Under the pieces are notes generated by a model, which was not told where the DNA came from, made no database searches, and saw only the letters and a program-made list of their open reading frames with translations. From Jannaschia sp. M317 (GTDB taxonomy: Bacteria; Pseudomonadota; Alphaproteobacteria; Rhodobacterales; Rhodobacteraceae): 64,000 nucleotides of DNA. The DNA lies in assembly GCF_025141175.1 (NCBI RefSeq), contig NZ_CP081157.1, forward strand, positions 1 to 64,000, in the 5' to 3' direction. The position numbers and the translations under genes were made by a program. Each line of letters begins with the position of its first letter. Position 1 is the first letter of the stretch. Of this stretch, positions 27,184-36,101 are shown one piece after another.

Positions 27184-27552
27184 ATGAACAAATTAGAAGC
27201 CTCTAATGTTCCATCAGACCCCCCGGACGACACGATGGCCGCGCTGGAGGCGCGGGCCGCACATGTCGCCGCGCGGCTGGCCGAGGCGGCGAACCCCAAG
27301 CGGCTGCTGATCCTGTGCCACCTCGCGGGCGAGGGGCTGGACCCGGCCGGGCCGCCCGGCGAGGCCTCCGTAGGCGAGCTGCAGGCCGTCACAGGCCTCG
27401 GCCAGTCAGCCCTGTCGCAGCATCTGGCGCGGCTGCGCGCGGCGGGCATGGTGGCCACCCGCCGCGACGGCCAGACGATCCTGTACCGGCTGGGCGACAA
27501 CGAGACATTCGCCTTGATGCGCGCCCTTCATGACACGTTCTGCGATCCTTGA
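27184..27552 (+). CDS. ArsR-family persulfide sensor (SqrR/BigR-like)
   Basis: A 122-residue ArsR regulator. Winged-helix motifs are clear (VGELQAVTGLGQSALSQHLARLRAAGMV). The two cysteines expected for SqrR/BigR are in place: one in LLILCHLAGEG and one near the C-terminus in HDTFCDP. In this group they form a persulfide or tetrasulfide bridge that releases DNA. It is divergent from the persulfide dioxygenase operon, which it probably represses. ANPKRLLILCHL separates it from the metal-sensing ArsR at 51322. Confidence 0.85.
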   Translation: MNKLEASNVPSDPPDDTMAALEARAAHVAARLAEAANPKRLLILCHLAGEGLDPAGPPGEASVGELQAVTGLGQSALSQHLARLRAAGMVATRRDGQTILYRLGDNETFALMRALHDTFCDP

Positions 27553-27583
27553 CCGGCGGGCCCTGACCGGCGCACCGCGCGGG

Positions 27584-28525
27584 TCAGGCCGGGGCGTCTC
27601 GGTCCCGCGCCGCCACCTCAACGGTCACATGCGCCATCCCGGTTGTCTTGCGCACCCGGTCCTTGACCGCGCGACGCACCCCGTCGGCATCGGCGCCGGG
27701 GGCGGTCTCAACCTCCAGCGTGGCCATCGGCCGCTCCTGCGTGATCGACCAAGCGTGGACGTGGTGGGCACGGGCGACGCCGGGCACCTCTGCCTCCAGG
27801 TCGGCGGCGACCGCGCGCGCGTCGAACCCCTCGGGCGCGCCCTCCAGCAGGATGTGCCCGCTCTCGCGCACTACGGCCCAAGCCGAGCGCAGGATCAGCA
27901 GCACGACCAGCACCGACAGGATCGGATCGATCGGCATCCAGCCCGTCCAGAGGATGACCAGCGAGGCGATGATCGCAGCGACCGAGCCCAGCAGGTCGCC
28001 CAGCACGTGCAGCGCGGCGGCCCGGACGTTGAGGTTGTCGCCTTCCGCCCGGGACAGCACCCAGAACGCCAGGACGTTCACGAGAAGGCCGCCCACCGCC
28101 ACCCAGAACATCAGCCCGCCCAGCACCTCGGGGGGGTCGCGCAGCCGCTGGACGGCCTCGAACAGGATCCAGGCCGCGATGGCGAACAGGCTGATCCCGT
28201 TGACGAAGGCCGCCAGCACCGAGAAGCGGTCGAACCCGTAGGTCCGCTTCCAGTCCGCAGGCCGCCGCGCCAGCCGGAAGGCCAGCCAGGCCAGCACCAG
28301 CGACGTGAAGTCGGTCAGCATGTGCCCCGCATCCGCCAGCAGCGCGAGCGACCCCGAGACGAGGCCGCCCACGACCTCCGCCCCCATGAAACCGCCGGTC
28401 AGGACGGCGGCGATGGCGATGGCGCGCTCCTTCGAGCGCCGCGCCCCGGGCGGGTCGTCGGATGACAGCGTCGGCCGGTGAGAATGGCCCGCGTGGCCGT
28501 GATCGTGCGATTGTTCCTGGCCCAT
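27584..28525 (-). CDS. Cation diffusion facilitator (CzcD/ZitB-like)
   Basis: A 313-residue transporter. It has a His-rich N-terminus (SHDHGHAGHSHR), then six helices with the transport-site residues in LLADAGHMLTDF (helix 2) and AAALHVLGDLLGSVAA (helix 5). A C-terminal cytoplasmic domain carries HHVHAWSITQERPMATLEVE. HxxxD in both helices 2 and 5 indicates Zn/Co/Cd export. The ATG at 28525 is preceded by GGAGGTCGTC. The frame runs open upstream into the MFS remnant, so translation from there is possible. Confidence 0.9.
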   Translation of the reverse strand: MGQEQSHDHGHAGHSHRPTLSSDDPPGARRSKERAIAIAAVLTGGFMGAEVVGGLVSGSLALLADAGHMLTDFTSLVLAWLAFRLARRPADWKRTYGFDRFSVLAAFVNGISLFAIAAWILFEAVQRLRDPPEVLGGLMFWVAVGGLLVNVLAFWVLSRAEGDNLNVRAAALHVLGDLLGSVAAIIASLVILWTGWMPIDPILSVLVVLLILRSAWAVVRESGHILLEGAPEGFDARAVAADLEAEVPGVARAHHVHAWSITQERPMATLEVETAPGADADGVRRAVKDRVRKTTGMAHVTVEVAARDRDAPA

Positions 28526-28528
28526 GAC

Positions 28529-28850
28529 GACCTCCTCCCGAAGCGAACGCGCGGGCGGCGCGAAAGTGCCACGCCGCCCCCCCAGATGCCCTGCCCCCCA
28601 TCGGGGATGCAACGCGTCGACGACGAAGGGATGGGCATGGGCGCGGCCGCCGGCCAGATGCGGATGGTCCATGGGCAGATCGGGATGGGCGTGCGGCAGG
28701 ACGTCGGGCGCGCCGCCGGGCCAGAGCCGGACGGCCAGCGCCAATCCCGCCGCCGCCAGCGCCGCCATCGCAACGAACGCCGCGTCCAGCCCCGCCCCGG
28801 CGCCCAGCCGTCCGGCGAGCGGGTAGGTTAGCAGCCAACAGGCATAACGT
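28529..28850 (-). pseudogene. C-terminal remnant of an MFS transporter
   Basis: Reverse strand reading ACWLLTYPLAGRLGAGAGLDAAF, then LALAVRLWPGG and a His-rich tail (LPHAHPDLPMDHPHLAGG ... HPFVVDALHPRWG). This is the end of a major facilitator seen in Rhodobacterales metal clusters. The sequence before ACWLL does not continue as a transporter, so the gene is cut at about 28850, where the Shedu island begins. The usual stop is also missing and the frame continues to the CDF gene. Confidence 0.65.
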
Positions 28851-28887
28851 GGCGGGACGTTCCGCTACATCGATTCGCATCAAGAAC

Positions 28888-30102
28888 TCAGTCTTCCTCC
28901 GCCTGCTCCTCGCGTCTTTGGAGAGAGGTGATCACATGGGCAAGACGGCGTAGCAGGTCGTCGTATGTCAGCACATCGACCATGTTCGCGTACTGCCGCT
29001 TGATTACATCTAGATCGAGTCGGTGATCGCGAGGCCGCCCCTTCACCATGCGATCTTCGGGATCACGACCCATAATAATGAGGCCCTTGGGGTTCGCTAT
29101 GCGGATCGAGAGATCTTCGGGAAGCACGTCGCGGTAGCGGTTCGTCAGCGTCCGCTCGCCTTCCACCCCCCATTTTGAGAGGTGGAACAGATACTTCTCG
29201 GTCTGCATGACGGTGCCGGTCAACTCCCGCGTGGGGATAAAGTTGTCGCGATAAAGCGTGTGACCGAGGACCGCGGCCGCATCGGGCTTCTTGATCTCGA
29301 TCACGTCGAGCGCGCCACCCGCGTCGACCAAGCACAGGTCGATCTCGCGCTTGGTTGGGCGCGCCGGGTTGGAATAGACGTCCCGCACGGGAACGCTTTC
29401 GAGAACTGCAACGTATTTGGGGAACAGCAACAGGATCACCTTGGTGATCATTCGCTGCCAATCCGCCTCGCTGCGACCGGTCTCCTCCCCCAGCCACCGC
29501 GTGATGAGATCGCGGAGGTAGACGTATTTTTCGATCTCGAGCCGTATGAGATCGGCCTGCGCCAGCGGGGCACTGCTGACGACTGACGCCCGGCGGTCTA
29601 GGTACCGCTGATAGGCCTCCTGCGCGCTGCGCATCGGTTGAAGCACCTCCCCCACGACGGTCTCTACGCGCGCCTGCGCGTATCGGTTGAGTTCGCCGGT
29701 GGTGGGGAACCTCGCTTGGAGGTCGCTGAATAGTTCGGGTGAAATCGCGCCGGCGTGGATCTCGGGGTCGCCGATCACGATGGGGCCGTCACCGTCGACA
29801 GACTTGGCCACCCGCCGGAAAATGCTGACGTTTCGTTCGGCCGCGAATGTCTTGCGTTCGAGCGGTACGGTATCGGCTTGGAGCCAGACGTCGTTGGGGA
29901 TGTCGAGGATGCGACCAAGGATGCGGTGGTACCCACCTGTCGTTCTTGCAAAAATGAATTTGAGCGGTCCCGACGTCTCATCGTCGTCCTCATGTCCCGA
30001 CGCGCGGTCGAGGAGAGCGTTCGCACTGATAAGGTCCGTACGTCTGAACTTGAACACCCGGCTGACGCGCACCTCACCGGATGTTTGCAGCTCGCGCAGC
30101 AC
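28888..30102 (-). CDS. sduA: Shedu-like anti-phage nuclease (DUF4263)
   Basis: A protein of about 404 residues. The C-terminal half carries a PD-(D/E)xK nuclease core: KREIDLCLVDAGGALDVIEIKKPD, where Asp and the E-x-K triad are visible, followed by GLIIMGRDPEDR. This is the DUF4263/Shedu signature of a single-gene defence system. The N-terminal half probably senses the invader. The only good start in frame is GTG at 30102. However, about 110 bases further upstream stay open and read like protein (FVTKTRCIILEYTPDFGTVAWVL), so a CTG start or lost start codon should be considered. It sits between a truncated MFS gene and a broken recombinase. Confidence 0.8.
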   Translation of the reverse strand: MLRELQTSGEVRVSRVFKFRRTDLISANALLDRASGHEDDDETSGPLKFIFARTTGGYHRILGRILDIPNDVWLQADTVPLERKTFAAERNVSIFRRVAKSVDGDGPIVIGDPEIHAGAISPELFSDLQARFPTTGELNRYAQARVETVVGEVLQPMRSAQEAYQRYLDRRASVVSSAPLAQADLIRLEIEKYVYLRDLITRWLGEETGRSEADWQRMITKVILLLFPKYVAVLESVPVRDVYSNPARPTKREIDLCLVDAGGALDVIEIKKPDAAAVLGHTLYRDNFIPTRELTGTVMQTEKYLFHLSKWGVEGERTLTNRYRDVLPEDLSIRIANPKGLIIMGRDPEDRMVKGRPRDHRLDLDVIKRQYANMVDVLTYDDLLRRLAHVITSLQRREEQAEED

Positions 30103-30415
30103 CCATGCGACGGTACCAAAATCGGGCGTATATTCTAGGATGATGCATCGTGTTTTGGTGACGAAGCAAAGCAGAACTGTTTTCCTCTTGGATCCCGGGC
30201 GAACGATAGAACGTCTGTAAGTCCGCTGAAATAGCCGGAATTGGGTTTAGCGCCGTTATATTTGAGTGCGCCCTCACGAGAAGTCGGGGTGAAACGCCCT
30301 GCTCTGCGGACCGCGTTTCATTGGAGTTGTTTCCTTGCTCGTGCGACGCGCCCATAGTGGGGTCTGGACCCATATGGGACATCTGCGGCGACGTTCATGC
30401 ACAGCTACGAGACGT

Positions 30416-31000
30416 TCACTCCGCGGCCCCTGCCCCCACCGTTTTTGTTCGGGCCAGCACCCGGTAGACGGTCGGTCGGGAGACGTCGAAGACCTCGGCG
30501 AGGTCGGAGATCGAATACGCCCCCGTGTCGTACATCCGACGCAACTCGGTCTGACGGCGGTCCGATAGCTTCGGCTTCTTGCCCTTCAGCTTTCCCTTGG
30601 CGCGGGCCACGGCCATGCCCTCCTCCGTCCGCATGCGGATCAGATCCGCCTCGAACTCGGCGAAGGTGGCGAGGATGTTGAAGAACATCCGCCCCATCGG
30701 ATCGGTGGGTTCATGGACGGAAGCGCCCAAGGCGAGTTTCACGCCGCGTTTCTCGAGCTCGTCGGCGATGGCGCGGGCATCGGGCACGGAGCGGGCGAGC
30801 CGGTCGAGCTTGGGGACCACGAGGGTGTCACCCTCCCGCACGGCGGCGAGGGCTTGGCCGAGACCAGGGCGGGCGCGGTTCGCGCAGGGCAGCCCGTAAT
30901 CAGTGTAGATGCGGTCCTCGGCCACGCCGAGGGCGATCAGCGCGAGGTCTTGGCCGCGCGCAGTCGTCCAGACCGCCCGTCGAGGTGTCCGATGATGGAT
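30416..31000 (-). pseudogene. Serine recombinase (Tn3 resolvase/invertase family), catalytic end lost
   Basis: From about 30970 downwards the reverse strand encodes most of a resolvase: EDRIYTDYGL, VREGDTLVVPKLDRLARSV, FFNILATFAEFEADLIRMRT, and a C-terminal HTH (YSISDLAEVFDVSRPTVYRVL). The expected N-terminus with YARVST and the catalytic serine is replaced by RRAVWTTARGQDLALI. The DNA there resembles the normal sequence only with small insertions, so the gene has lost its nucleophile. A 281-residue frame runs through, but its first 90 residues look non-coding. Confidence 0.75.
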
Positions 31001-31296
31001 CGCCTTACGGACACGGCCCAAAGCTGCCTTTCGGCCTCGATCAATGCTGCGTGGCCGCAAGCCTGGAAGCCAACGTTCGGCTGACATCGCAGCAAAGTCT
31101 AGGCAACGATGGTAGCGAGCCGACCCCGGACGCGACCTTCTCATGCTGCGATTGCAGCTTCCACCGCCGCCATTCGTGGTAAGTGCACATCCAAGGCTGC
31201 ATGCAAAAAAGGTGACTTCTGGTCGGGCATAGCTGTTGAAAATCCGCCTCAAAATGGACATCTTGCGTTTGAGAGAATTTGAATAAAAGGTTCAAT

Positions 31297-32535
31297 ATGA
31301 ACGCTGGTGCGGACACAGGATACGGGTATAACGTCGCGATTGAAAAACTCGCTGAAGAATTGGCTGTACCGCAGGATCGCTTCGATCAAGCCGAAAGACG
31401 CTACAAAGACCTTGGCGAGTTTTTGCATCGAGATGATTCCAAGGTTCGTGATTATGATCCCGATGTCTATATCCAAGGCTCTTTCGCGCTCGGAACACCG
31501 ATTAAGCCGACATCCAAGGACGAAGACTACGATCTCGATATCGTTGTCTCGTTCCGGTCTCTGACGAAAGCGCAAATTTCCCAAGCAGATCTTCGCGCGC
31601 TTTTGCGGACTGAACTCAAGGCGTATCGCGATGCTCGAGGGATCAAGAATGAGGTAAGTGATGAGCCTAGACGATGCTGCACCTTGATCTACGCAGATGG
31701 TGCGCAATTCCACATGGACGTATTGCCGGCTGTGCCGAATGAGGCGAACATGCGTGCCGTTCTTTCTTCCTACCTCGCGGATCAGGCGCTTGCGGAAGGT
31801 GCGATTGCCATCACCGATAAAGACAAGACTAGCACATACCGTGTCATTACGGATGATTGGCCCCGAAGCAATCCCAGGGGCTTTGCTGCATGGTTCAAGT
31901 CAAGGCAGATCGAACAGCTGAACGAACGTCGCAGGGCATTCCTCGATGCCCAAGGCAAAGTGACAGCGAGTGTGGAGGACGTCCCGGTATTTCGGGTGCG
32001 AACACCTCTCCAGTCAGCCATCATGATCTTGAAGCGTCACAGGGATGAGTGGTTCGCGGAGCGGGATCCGGAGCTGAAGGTTATCAGTGTGATCCTCACG
32101 ACGCTCTCGACTCATGCCTATGCAGGCGAAGCAAGGGTATCAGATGCAATTGCCAAGATTCTGAGGGACATGCATCTAGCAATCGAAGAATTGAATGGGT
32201 TGTCGTGGATCGCCAACCCTACGGACCCTTCAGAGAACTTTGCGGATCGGTGGGAAAAATTTCCCGAGCGCCGGGACTCCTTCTTTGCGTGGCTTGAGGC
32301 TGCTCGAACGGATTTTGGTGCCGTTCAAAGGTTCAGTGATACGAATATCGTTCTGAATGAGCTCTCACGGAACCTTGGCAACACCCTTGTTGAAGGTGCC
32401 CGCTCGAGGGTAGCGGCATCTGCGGGTTCACGTGCGGCATCGGTGGCTCCTGCCGCTGCGGCCGGGGTTTCTGCGCCGGGTCTCGTTTTTGGTGGTGAAG
32501 ATCGGAGGCCGACGGAGCCAAAAGGTTTTGGTTGA
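31297..32535 (+). CDS. CBASS CD-NTase (cGAS/DncV-like nucleotidyltransferase), type II operon
   Basis: A 412-residue nucleotidyltransferase. The active site is visible as the G-S motif (IQGSFALGTP, about residue 60), DEDYDLDIVV (about residues 76-83, two catalytic aspartates) and a third Asp in FHMDVLPAVP (about 140). It would make a cyclic oligonucleotide second messenger on phage infection. The C-terminus ends PTEPKGFG: a final glycine, as needed for conjugation by Cap2. The ATG at 31297 has AAAAGG upstream; a TTG at 31279 is less likely. The stop overlaps the cap2 start. It is AT-richer than the flanks and close in sequence to the CD-NTase at 36102. Confidence 0.9.
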   Translation: MNAGADTGYGYNVAIEKLAEELAVPQDRFDQAERRYKDLGEFLHRDDSKVRDYDPDVYIQGSFALGTPIKPTSKDEDYDLDIVVSFRSLTKAQISQADLRALLRTELKAYRDARGIKNEVSDEPRRCCTLIYADGAQFHMDVLPAVPNEANMRAVLSSYLADQALAEGAIAITDKDKTSTYRVITDDWPRSNPRGFAAWFKSRQIEQLNERRRAFLDAQGKVTASVEDVPVFRVRTPLQSAIMILKRHRDEWFAERDPELKVISVILTTLSTHAYAGEARVSDAIAKILRDMHLAIEELNGLSWIANPTDPSENFADRWEKFPERRDSFFAWLEAARTDFGAVQRFSDTNIVLNELSRNLGNTLVEGARSRVAASAGSRAASVAPAAAAGVSAPGLVFGGEDRRPTEPKGFG

Positions 32536-34253
32536 TGGAGTTCACAGCTGGCGAGGCGCGGCTAATCCGTGAGTGCGAAGAGCTCGCTAGCCTAGCCACG
32601 GCATCAGCTTGGCTGGAAGAATTGCAATTCGGCAAGAACGCCGATGGCCTGCTTACCTGGTCGTTTATTCTGCTCGTCGGTGATCGTCGCATTCCATTGC
32701 GGCTGGTTTTCCCAGCACTCTTTCCAGATCTGCCACCATTTGTACTTCCAGCCGACAGCTCAGTCCGGCTATCGCAGCACCAATACGGCGAGGGTGGCGA
32801 GCTATGCCTCCAGTATAGACCGGATAACTGGCATCCCGACTGCAAGAGCGCGGATGTAGTAAGGAGTGCCAAAGCACTTCTTGAAGCGACCCCAAAGGAC
32901 GATGGTTTCTCGGACGTGGAAAGCGCTCATCCTGCCGACTTACCCTCGCTGCTCTCTGGGTGTTCCCGGCGCTTCATGCTACCGCCTGACACCGTCCGCC
33001 TCTTAAGGTTGCGCCTTGCCGGACACGCAACCGATATTCGTATGACTTTGGAGCGCCGGGTTGGGGCTTCCGAAGTCCTTGTTGCCCGCATTGCGAGCAT
33101 CGGGCTGGATTCTGGCTTGCGCGTGCCGATTGATGGTGCGGGATTTGGGGGAAGGGTAGTCCCTGGGGTCCTATATCGATTACCCGACATTCAGCATATT
33201 CCAGATCTGCAGCCCGAAGAACAGAAAGAGCTTCTGTACCAGCACCTGCCTTCTTGGCTGCGAGAATGGATAGAAGGCGCCGGCGACATGTTGGTGGTCA
33301 TGTCAAATGGCAAACGGGAGGTATTACTGCGTGTCCGGCACAACGGATCGAAACGAATGATTGACCTGTTTCATACCTTTGAACCCCCAAAGGCTAGAGA
33401 GCGCCGAGTCCACGGCAAGATGTTTCGAGAATCTAGCATCTGCATCATCGGCGCAGGTTCGCTGGGATCAAAAGTGGCGGCCAGTCTTGCGCGCGAAGGC
33501 GTCGGTCATTTCATGTTGCTCGACAATGACATTCTGTGGTCCGATAACTTGGTTCGAAACGAACTTGATGAAATGGACGTGGGGCATCACAAGGCAGTTT
33601 CTCTTAAGCACCGATTGCTGCGAACAAATCAGGCAGTGAAAGTCGGTGCCTTGGGTATGAGTCTGACGTCTCAATCCGCTGTCCAGCATATTGCTCAGCT
33701 GAGCGAGATCATCAGCACTTGTGATCTCGTCATCGATACTACGGCTGATAGCGGAGTGTTTCGAATGGCAGCGGCCATTTGCACGCAGAAACTTAAACCT
33801 CTCGTCTGGGGACGAGTCTACGCGGGTGGACTCGGAGGTCTGATTGCACGAAGTATCCCATCTGAAGATCCGCCACCGCTGATCGCTGCATCTCAATTGC
33901 GTGCATGGTGTGACGAAAAAGGCATGGCACCGCCAGAGGGCCGCGAACATAGTTACGGAGTACAAGGCGATGACGACGATGAGCCCTTATTCGCCTCTGA
34001 CGTCGATGTAGGGGTCATTGCCAACAGGCTGGTTCGTCATGCCCTGGACGCCATTTCAACAACGGAGATTAGAGTTCATCCGGAACCTGCATACTTTATC
34101 GGCCTTCGCAAAGGCTGGATCTTTGATCATCCCTTTGACACCTATCCGGTCATTTTCGGTCCTACCGACGGATGGGTAATAGACAGCACAAGTTGTGCAG
34201 AAGAGGGCGTTGAACGCGTCATGACTCACCTTGGATTACAAGATGACGCTTAG
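32535..34253 (+). CDS. cap2: Cap2, E2-E1 ubiquitin-ligase-like CBASS protein
   Basis: A 572-residue fusion. The N-terminal part is E2-like: LVFPALFPDLPPFVLP, then GELCLQYRPDNWHP with the catalytic cysteine near residue 91. The C-terminal part is an E1-type adenylation domain: CIIGAGSLGSKVAASLAREG near residue 306, LLDNDILWSDNLVRNEL, and a likely catalytic cysteine in LRAWCDEKG. In type II CBASS, Cap2 links the CD-NTase C-terminal glycine to targets and primes it. Its ATG overlaps the CD-NTase stop, and the downstream JAMM gene overlaps its end. Confidence 0.92.
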   Translation: MEFTAGEARLIRECEELASLATASAWLEELQFGKNADGLLTWSFILLVGDRRIPLRLVFPALFPDLPPFVLPADSSVRLSQHQYGEGGELCLQYRPDNWHPDCKSADVVRSAKALLEATPKDDGFSDVESAHPADLPSLLSGCSRRFMLPPDTVRLLRLRLAGHATDIRMTLERRVGASEVLVARIASIGLDSGLRVPIDGAGFGGRVVPGVLYRLPDIQHIPDLQPEEQKELLYQHLPSWLREWIEGAGDMLVVMSNGKREVLLRVRHNGSKRMIDLFHTFEPPKARERRVHGKMFRESSICIIGAGSLGSKVAASLAREGVGHFMLLDNDILWSDNLVRNELDEMDVGHHKAVSLKHRLLRTNQAVKVGALGMSLTSQSAVQHIAQLSEIISTCDLVIDTTADSGVFRMAAAICTQKLKPLVWGRVYAGGLGGLIARSIPSEDPPPLIAASQLRAWCDEKGMAPPEGREHSYGVQGDDDDEPLFASDVDVGVIANRLVRHALDAISTTEIRVHPEPAYFIGLRKGWIFDHPFDTYPVIFGPTDGWVIDSTSCAEEGVERVMTHLGLQDDA

Positions 34254-34755
34254 CCTCACAGTCCCACGCTCGCAGCTTGCCAAACTGCAGATCCACCTTA
34301 AGCAAGGCGGCAACCGCGAGATCGGCGGGTGGTTGGTTGCAGAACAGACAGCTCCGGGAAAATTTGAACTCGTCGGTTTCACTGTCGATCTTGAGGCAGG
34401 GACACGAGATCGTTTCGATAGTTTGCCTGAGCCGCACTCACAACAGATGGATTGGATCTTGCTGGAGAATAGTGGTCGCGCTGGTCGGGTTGACTATCTT
34501 GGCGAATGGCACTCGCACCCGACATTCCCACCAATACCTAGCGAGATCGACTTGGCCTCGATGACGGATATGATCGAAAACAGCGGACCTTCGTTTGCGG
34601 CGTTGGTCATCGTGCGTCTAATGGGCAACGCCTCGATTACGGCGACCATCACCACGTTTCAACGTGGCCAATTGCCCGAGCCCGGCCAGCTGATAATTGC
34701 AGATGTAGTTCCAGAAGCAGGATTTGTCGAAGGCTGGCGAGCGCGGGAACTTTAG
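34243..34755 (+). CDS. cap3: Cap3, JAB/JAMM-type deconjugating protease
   Basis: A 170-residue JAMM isopeptidase: glutamate in NREIGGWLV near residue 27 and the zinc motif GEWHSHPTFPPIPSEID (H-x-H, then Asp) near 88-103. It removes the CD-NTase from Cap2 conjugates and so limits the response. The ATG at 34243 lies inside the end of cap2 (11-base overlap); a TTG at 34231 is an alternative. It is the third gene of the operon, followed after about 90 bases by the effector. Confidence 0.9.
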   Translation: MTLSLTVPRSQLAKLQIHLKQGGNREIGGWLVAEQTAPGKFELVGFTVDLEAGTRDRFDSLPEPHSQQMDWILLENSGRAGRVDYLGEWHSHPTFPPIPSEIDLASMTDMIENSGPSFAALVIVRLMGNASITATITTFQRGQLPEPGQLIIADVVPEAGFVEGWRAREL

Positions 34756-34846
34756 CATCATTCGATAGTCGGGAATCCGTTGGCTACTCGTTTGACCATT
34801 CAATCATAACCCGCTGTGGCGGCACCATTCAAAATGGAGCGGAAAA

Positions 34847-35974
34847 TTGTCTAGTTCAAATATCCCACCCAAGATACAGACCCAGTTGTGGGCTTTGGCG
34901 GCGGGTCGATGTGAATTTTCAGGATGCAACAAGCTCCTTGTCGGGGATCTAATCGCTGGCAAGGAAGATGGAAAGTTCGGTTTCATCGCGCATATTGTGG
35001 CAGATAGCGATAATGGTCCAAGGGGTGATAAAGTCCGTTCGCCGCTCCTCGCCCGCGACATCAGCAACCTGATGCTGACGTGCCCCATCCATCACAAGGA
35101 AATCGACGTAGACCACGTGGACGACTATCCGGAAGAAACGCTTGTGGCAATGAAGCGCGTGCACGAAGAGCGGATCGAGACCGTAACAGATATGGACGCT
35201 GATCGCGCAGCTCATGTGCTCCGTTTCGCGGCAACTATCGGCCAGATGGACTCATTGGTTTCCACCAAAGCCATCTTTGCCGCCATGCCACCCGACAGAC
35301 ATCCGGCAGAGCGACGAACCATCGACATCGAGCTGAATTCCGAAATCAAGGATGATGAGCCGGAGTTCTGGGGCATGCAAAGCGCGCATCTGCATCGTCA
35401 GTTTCAACGCAAGGTGAAGGAGCGGATAGAGCAGAAGGAAATCCTTCAGTTGAGTGTGTTTGCGCTTGCTCCGCAGCCTCTTCTCATCGAGCTCGGTACA
35501 TTGCTAGGTGACATCATGCCTGTATCTGTTCACCAAAAGTACCGCGAGCCATCTACTTGGAAATGGCAACTCCACCAGCCGTCGATAAATTTCAAAGTTG
35601 GCGAGTATTCTGGGCCGAAAGACGTACCAGTCGCCCTCAAGCTGGCGCTCAGTGCGACCGTCGATGATCAGAGAATTCGCTCGGTTCTGGGCGATAACGC
35701 TGCAATCTGGTCGATCACGGCAGAGGATCCTCATAACGACATCATGCGAAGACAGGACGATCTTGCAATCTATAAGACTCACCTTCGCAGGATCTTTGAT
35801 CGGATCAAGGCCCACCACGGCGAGGATGCGACTATCAACGTATTTCCTGTTCTTCCGGCTTCCGCAGCTGTCGAAACGGGTCGCTCACGAATGCCCAAAG
35901 CCGATCTGCCTTTGGTGATCTACGATCAAAAACCGGGGAAGGGATTCGAGCCAACGATCAAGATTAGCGCTTAG
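34847..35974 (+). CDS. cap5: Cap5-like HNH-SAVED CBASS effector
   Basis: A 375-residue nuclease. The N-terminal HNH domain has CEFSGC, GFIAHIVADS and LTCPIHHKEID, which contain the histidines of the beta-beta-alpha metal site. The C-terminal SAVED domain starts near residue 190 (LSVFALAPQPLLIELGTLLGD) and ends with INVFPVLPASAAVETGRSRM. SAVED domains bind cyclic di- or trinucleotides, after which such effectors degrade DNA. The start is TTG at 34847, with GGAGCGG placed 6 bases before; no suitable ATG exists. It completes the type II CBASS operon. Confidence 0.9.
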   Translation: MSSSNIPPKIQTQLWALAAGRCEFSGCNKLLVGDLIAGKEDGKFGFIAHIVADSDNGPRGDKVRSPLLARDISNLMLTCPIHHKEIDVDHVDDYPEETLVAMKRVHEERIETVTDMDADRAAHVLRFAATIGQMDSLVSTKAIFAAMPPDRHPAERRTIDIELNSEIKDDEPEFWGMQSAHLHRQFQRKVKERIEQKEILQLSVFALAPQPLLIELGTLLGDIMPVSVHQKYREPSTWKWQLHQPSINFKVGEYSGPKDVPVALKLALSATVDDQRIRSVLGDNAAIWSITAEDPHNDIMRRQDDLAIYKTHLRRIFDRIKAHHGEDATINVFPVLPASAAVETGRSRMPKADLPLVIYDQKPGKGFEPTIKISA

Positions 35975-36101
35975 GCCATTGTAAATCACCGAGCGCAAAT
36001 TTGTCATACCATCGCGGAATTCGTCGCCTCTCTTCTACTCAGCTCTGCGTTCGCCAAATCAGTAGACGACGGGCACTAGCGCCGTATCGAGGTTTCATAT
36101 A

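Noticed and set aside
31041..31316. Short reverse gene upstream of the first CBASS
   Set aside because: It has no ribosome site or family resemblance and overlaps the likely CBASS promoter region.
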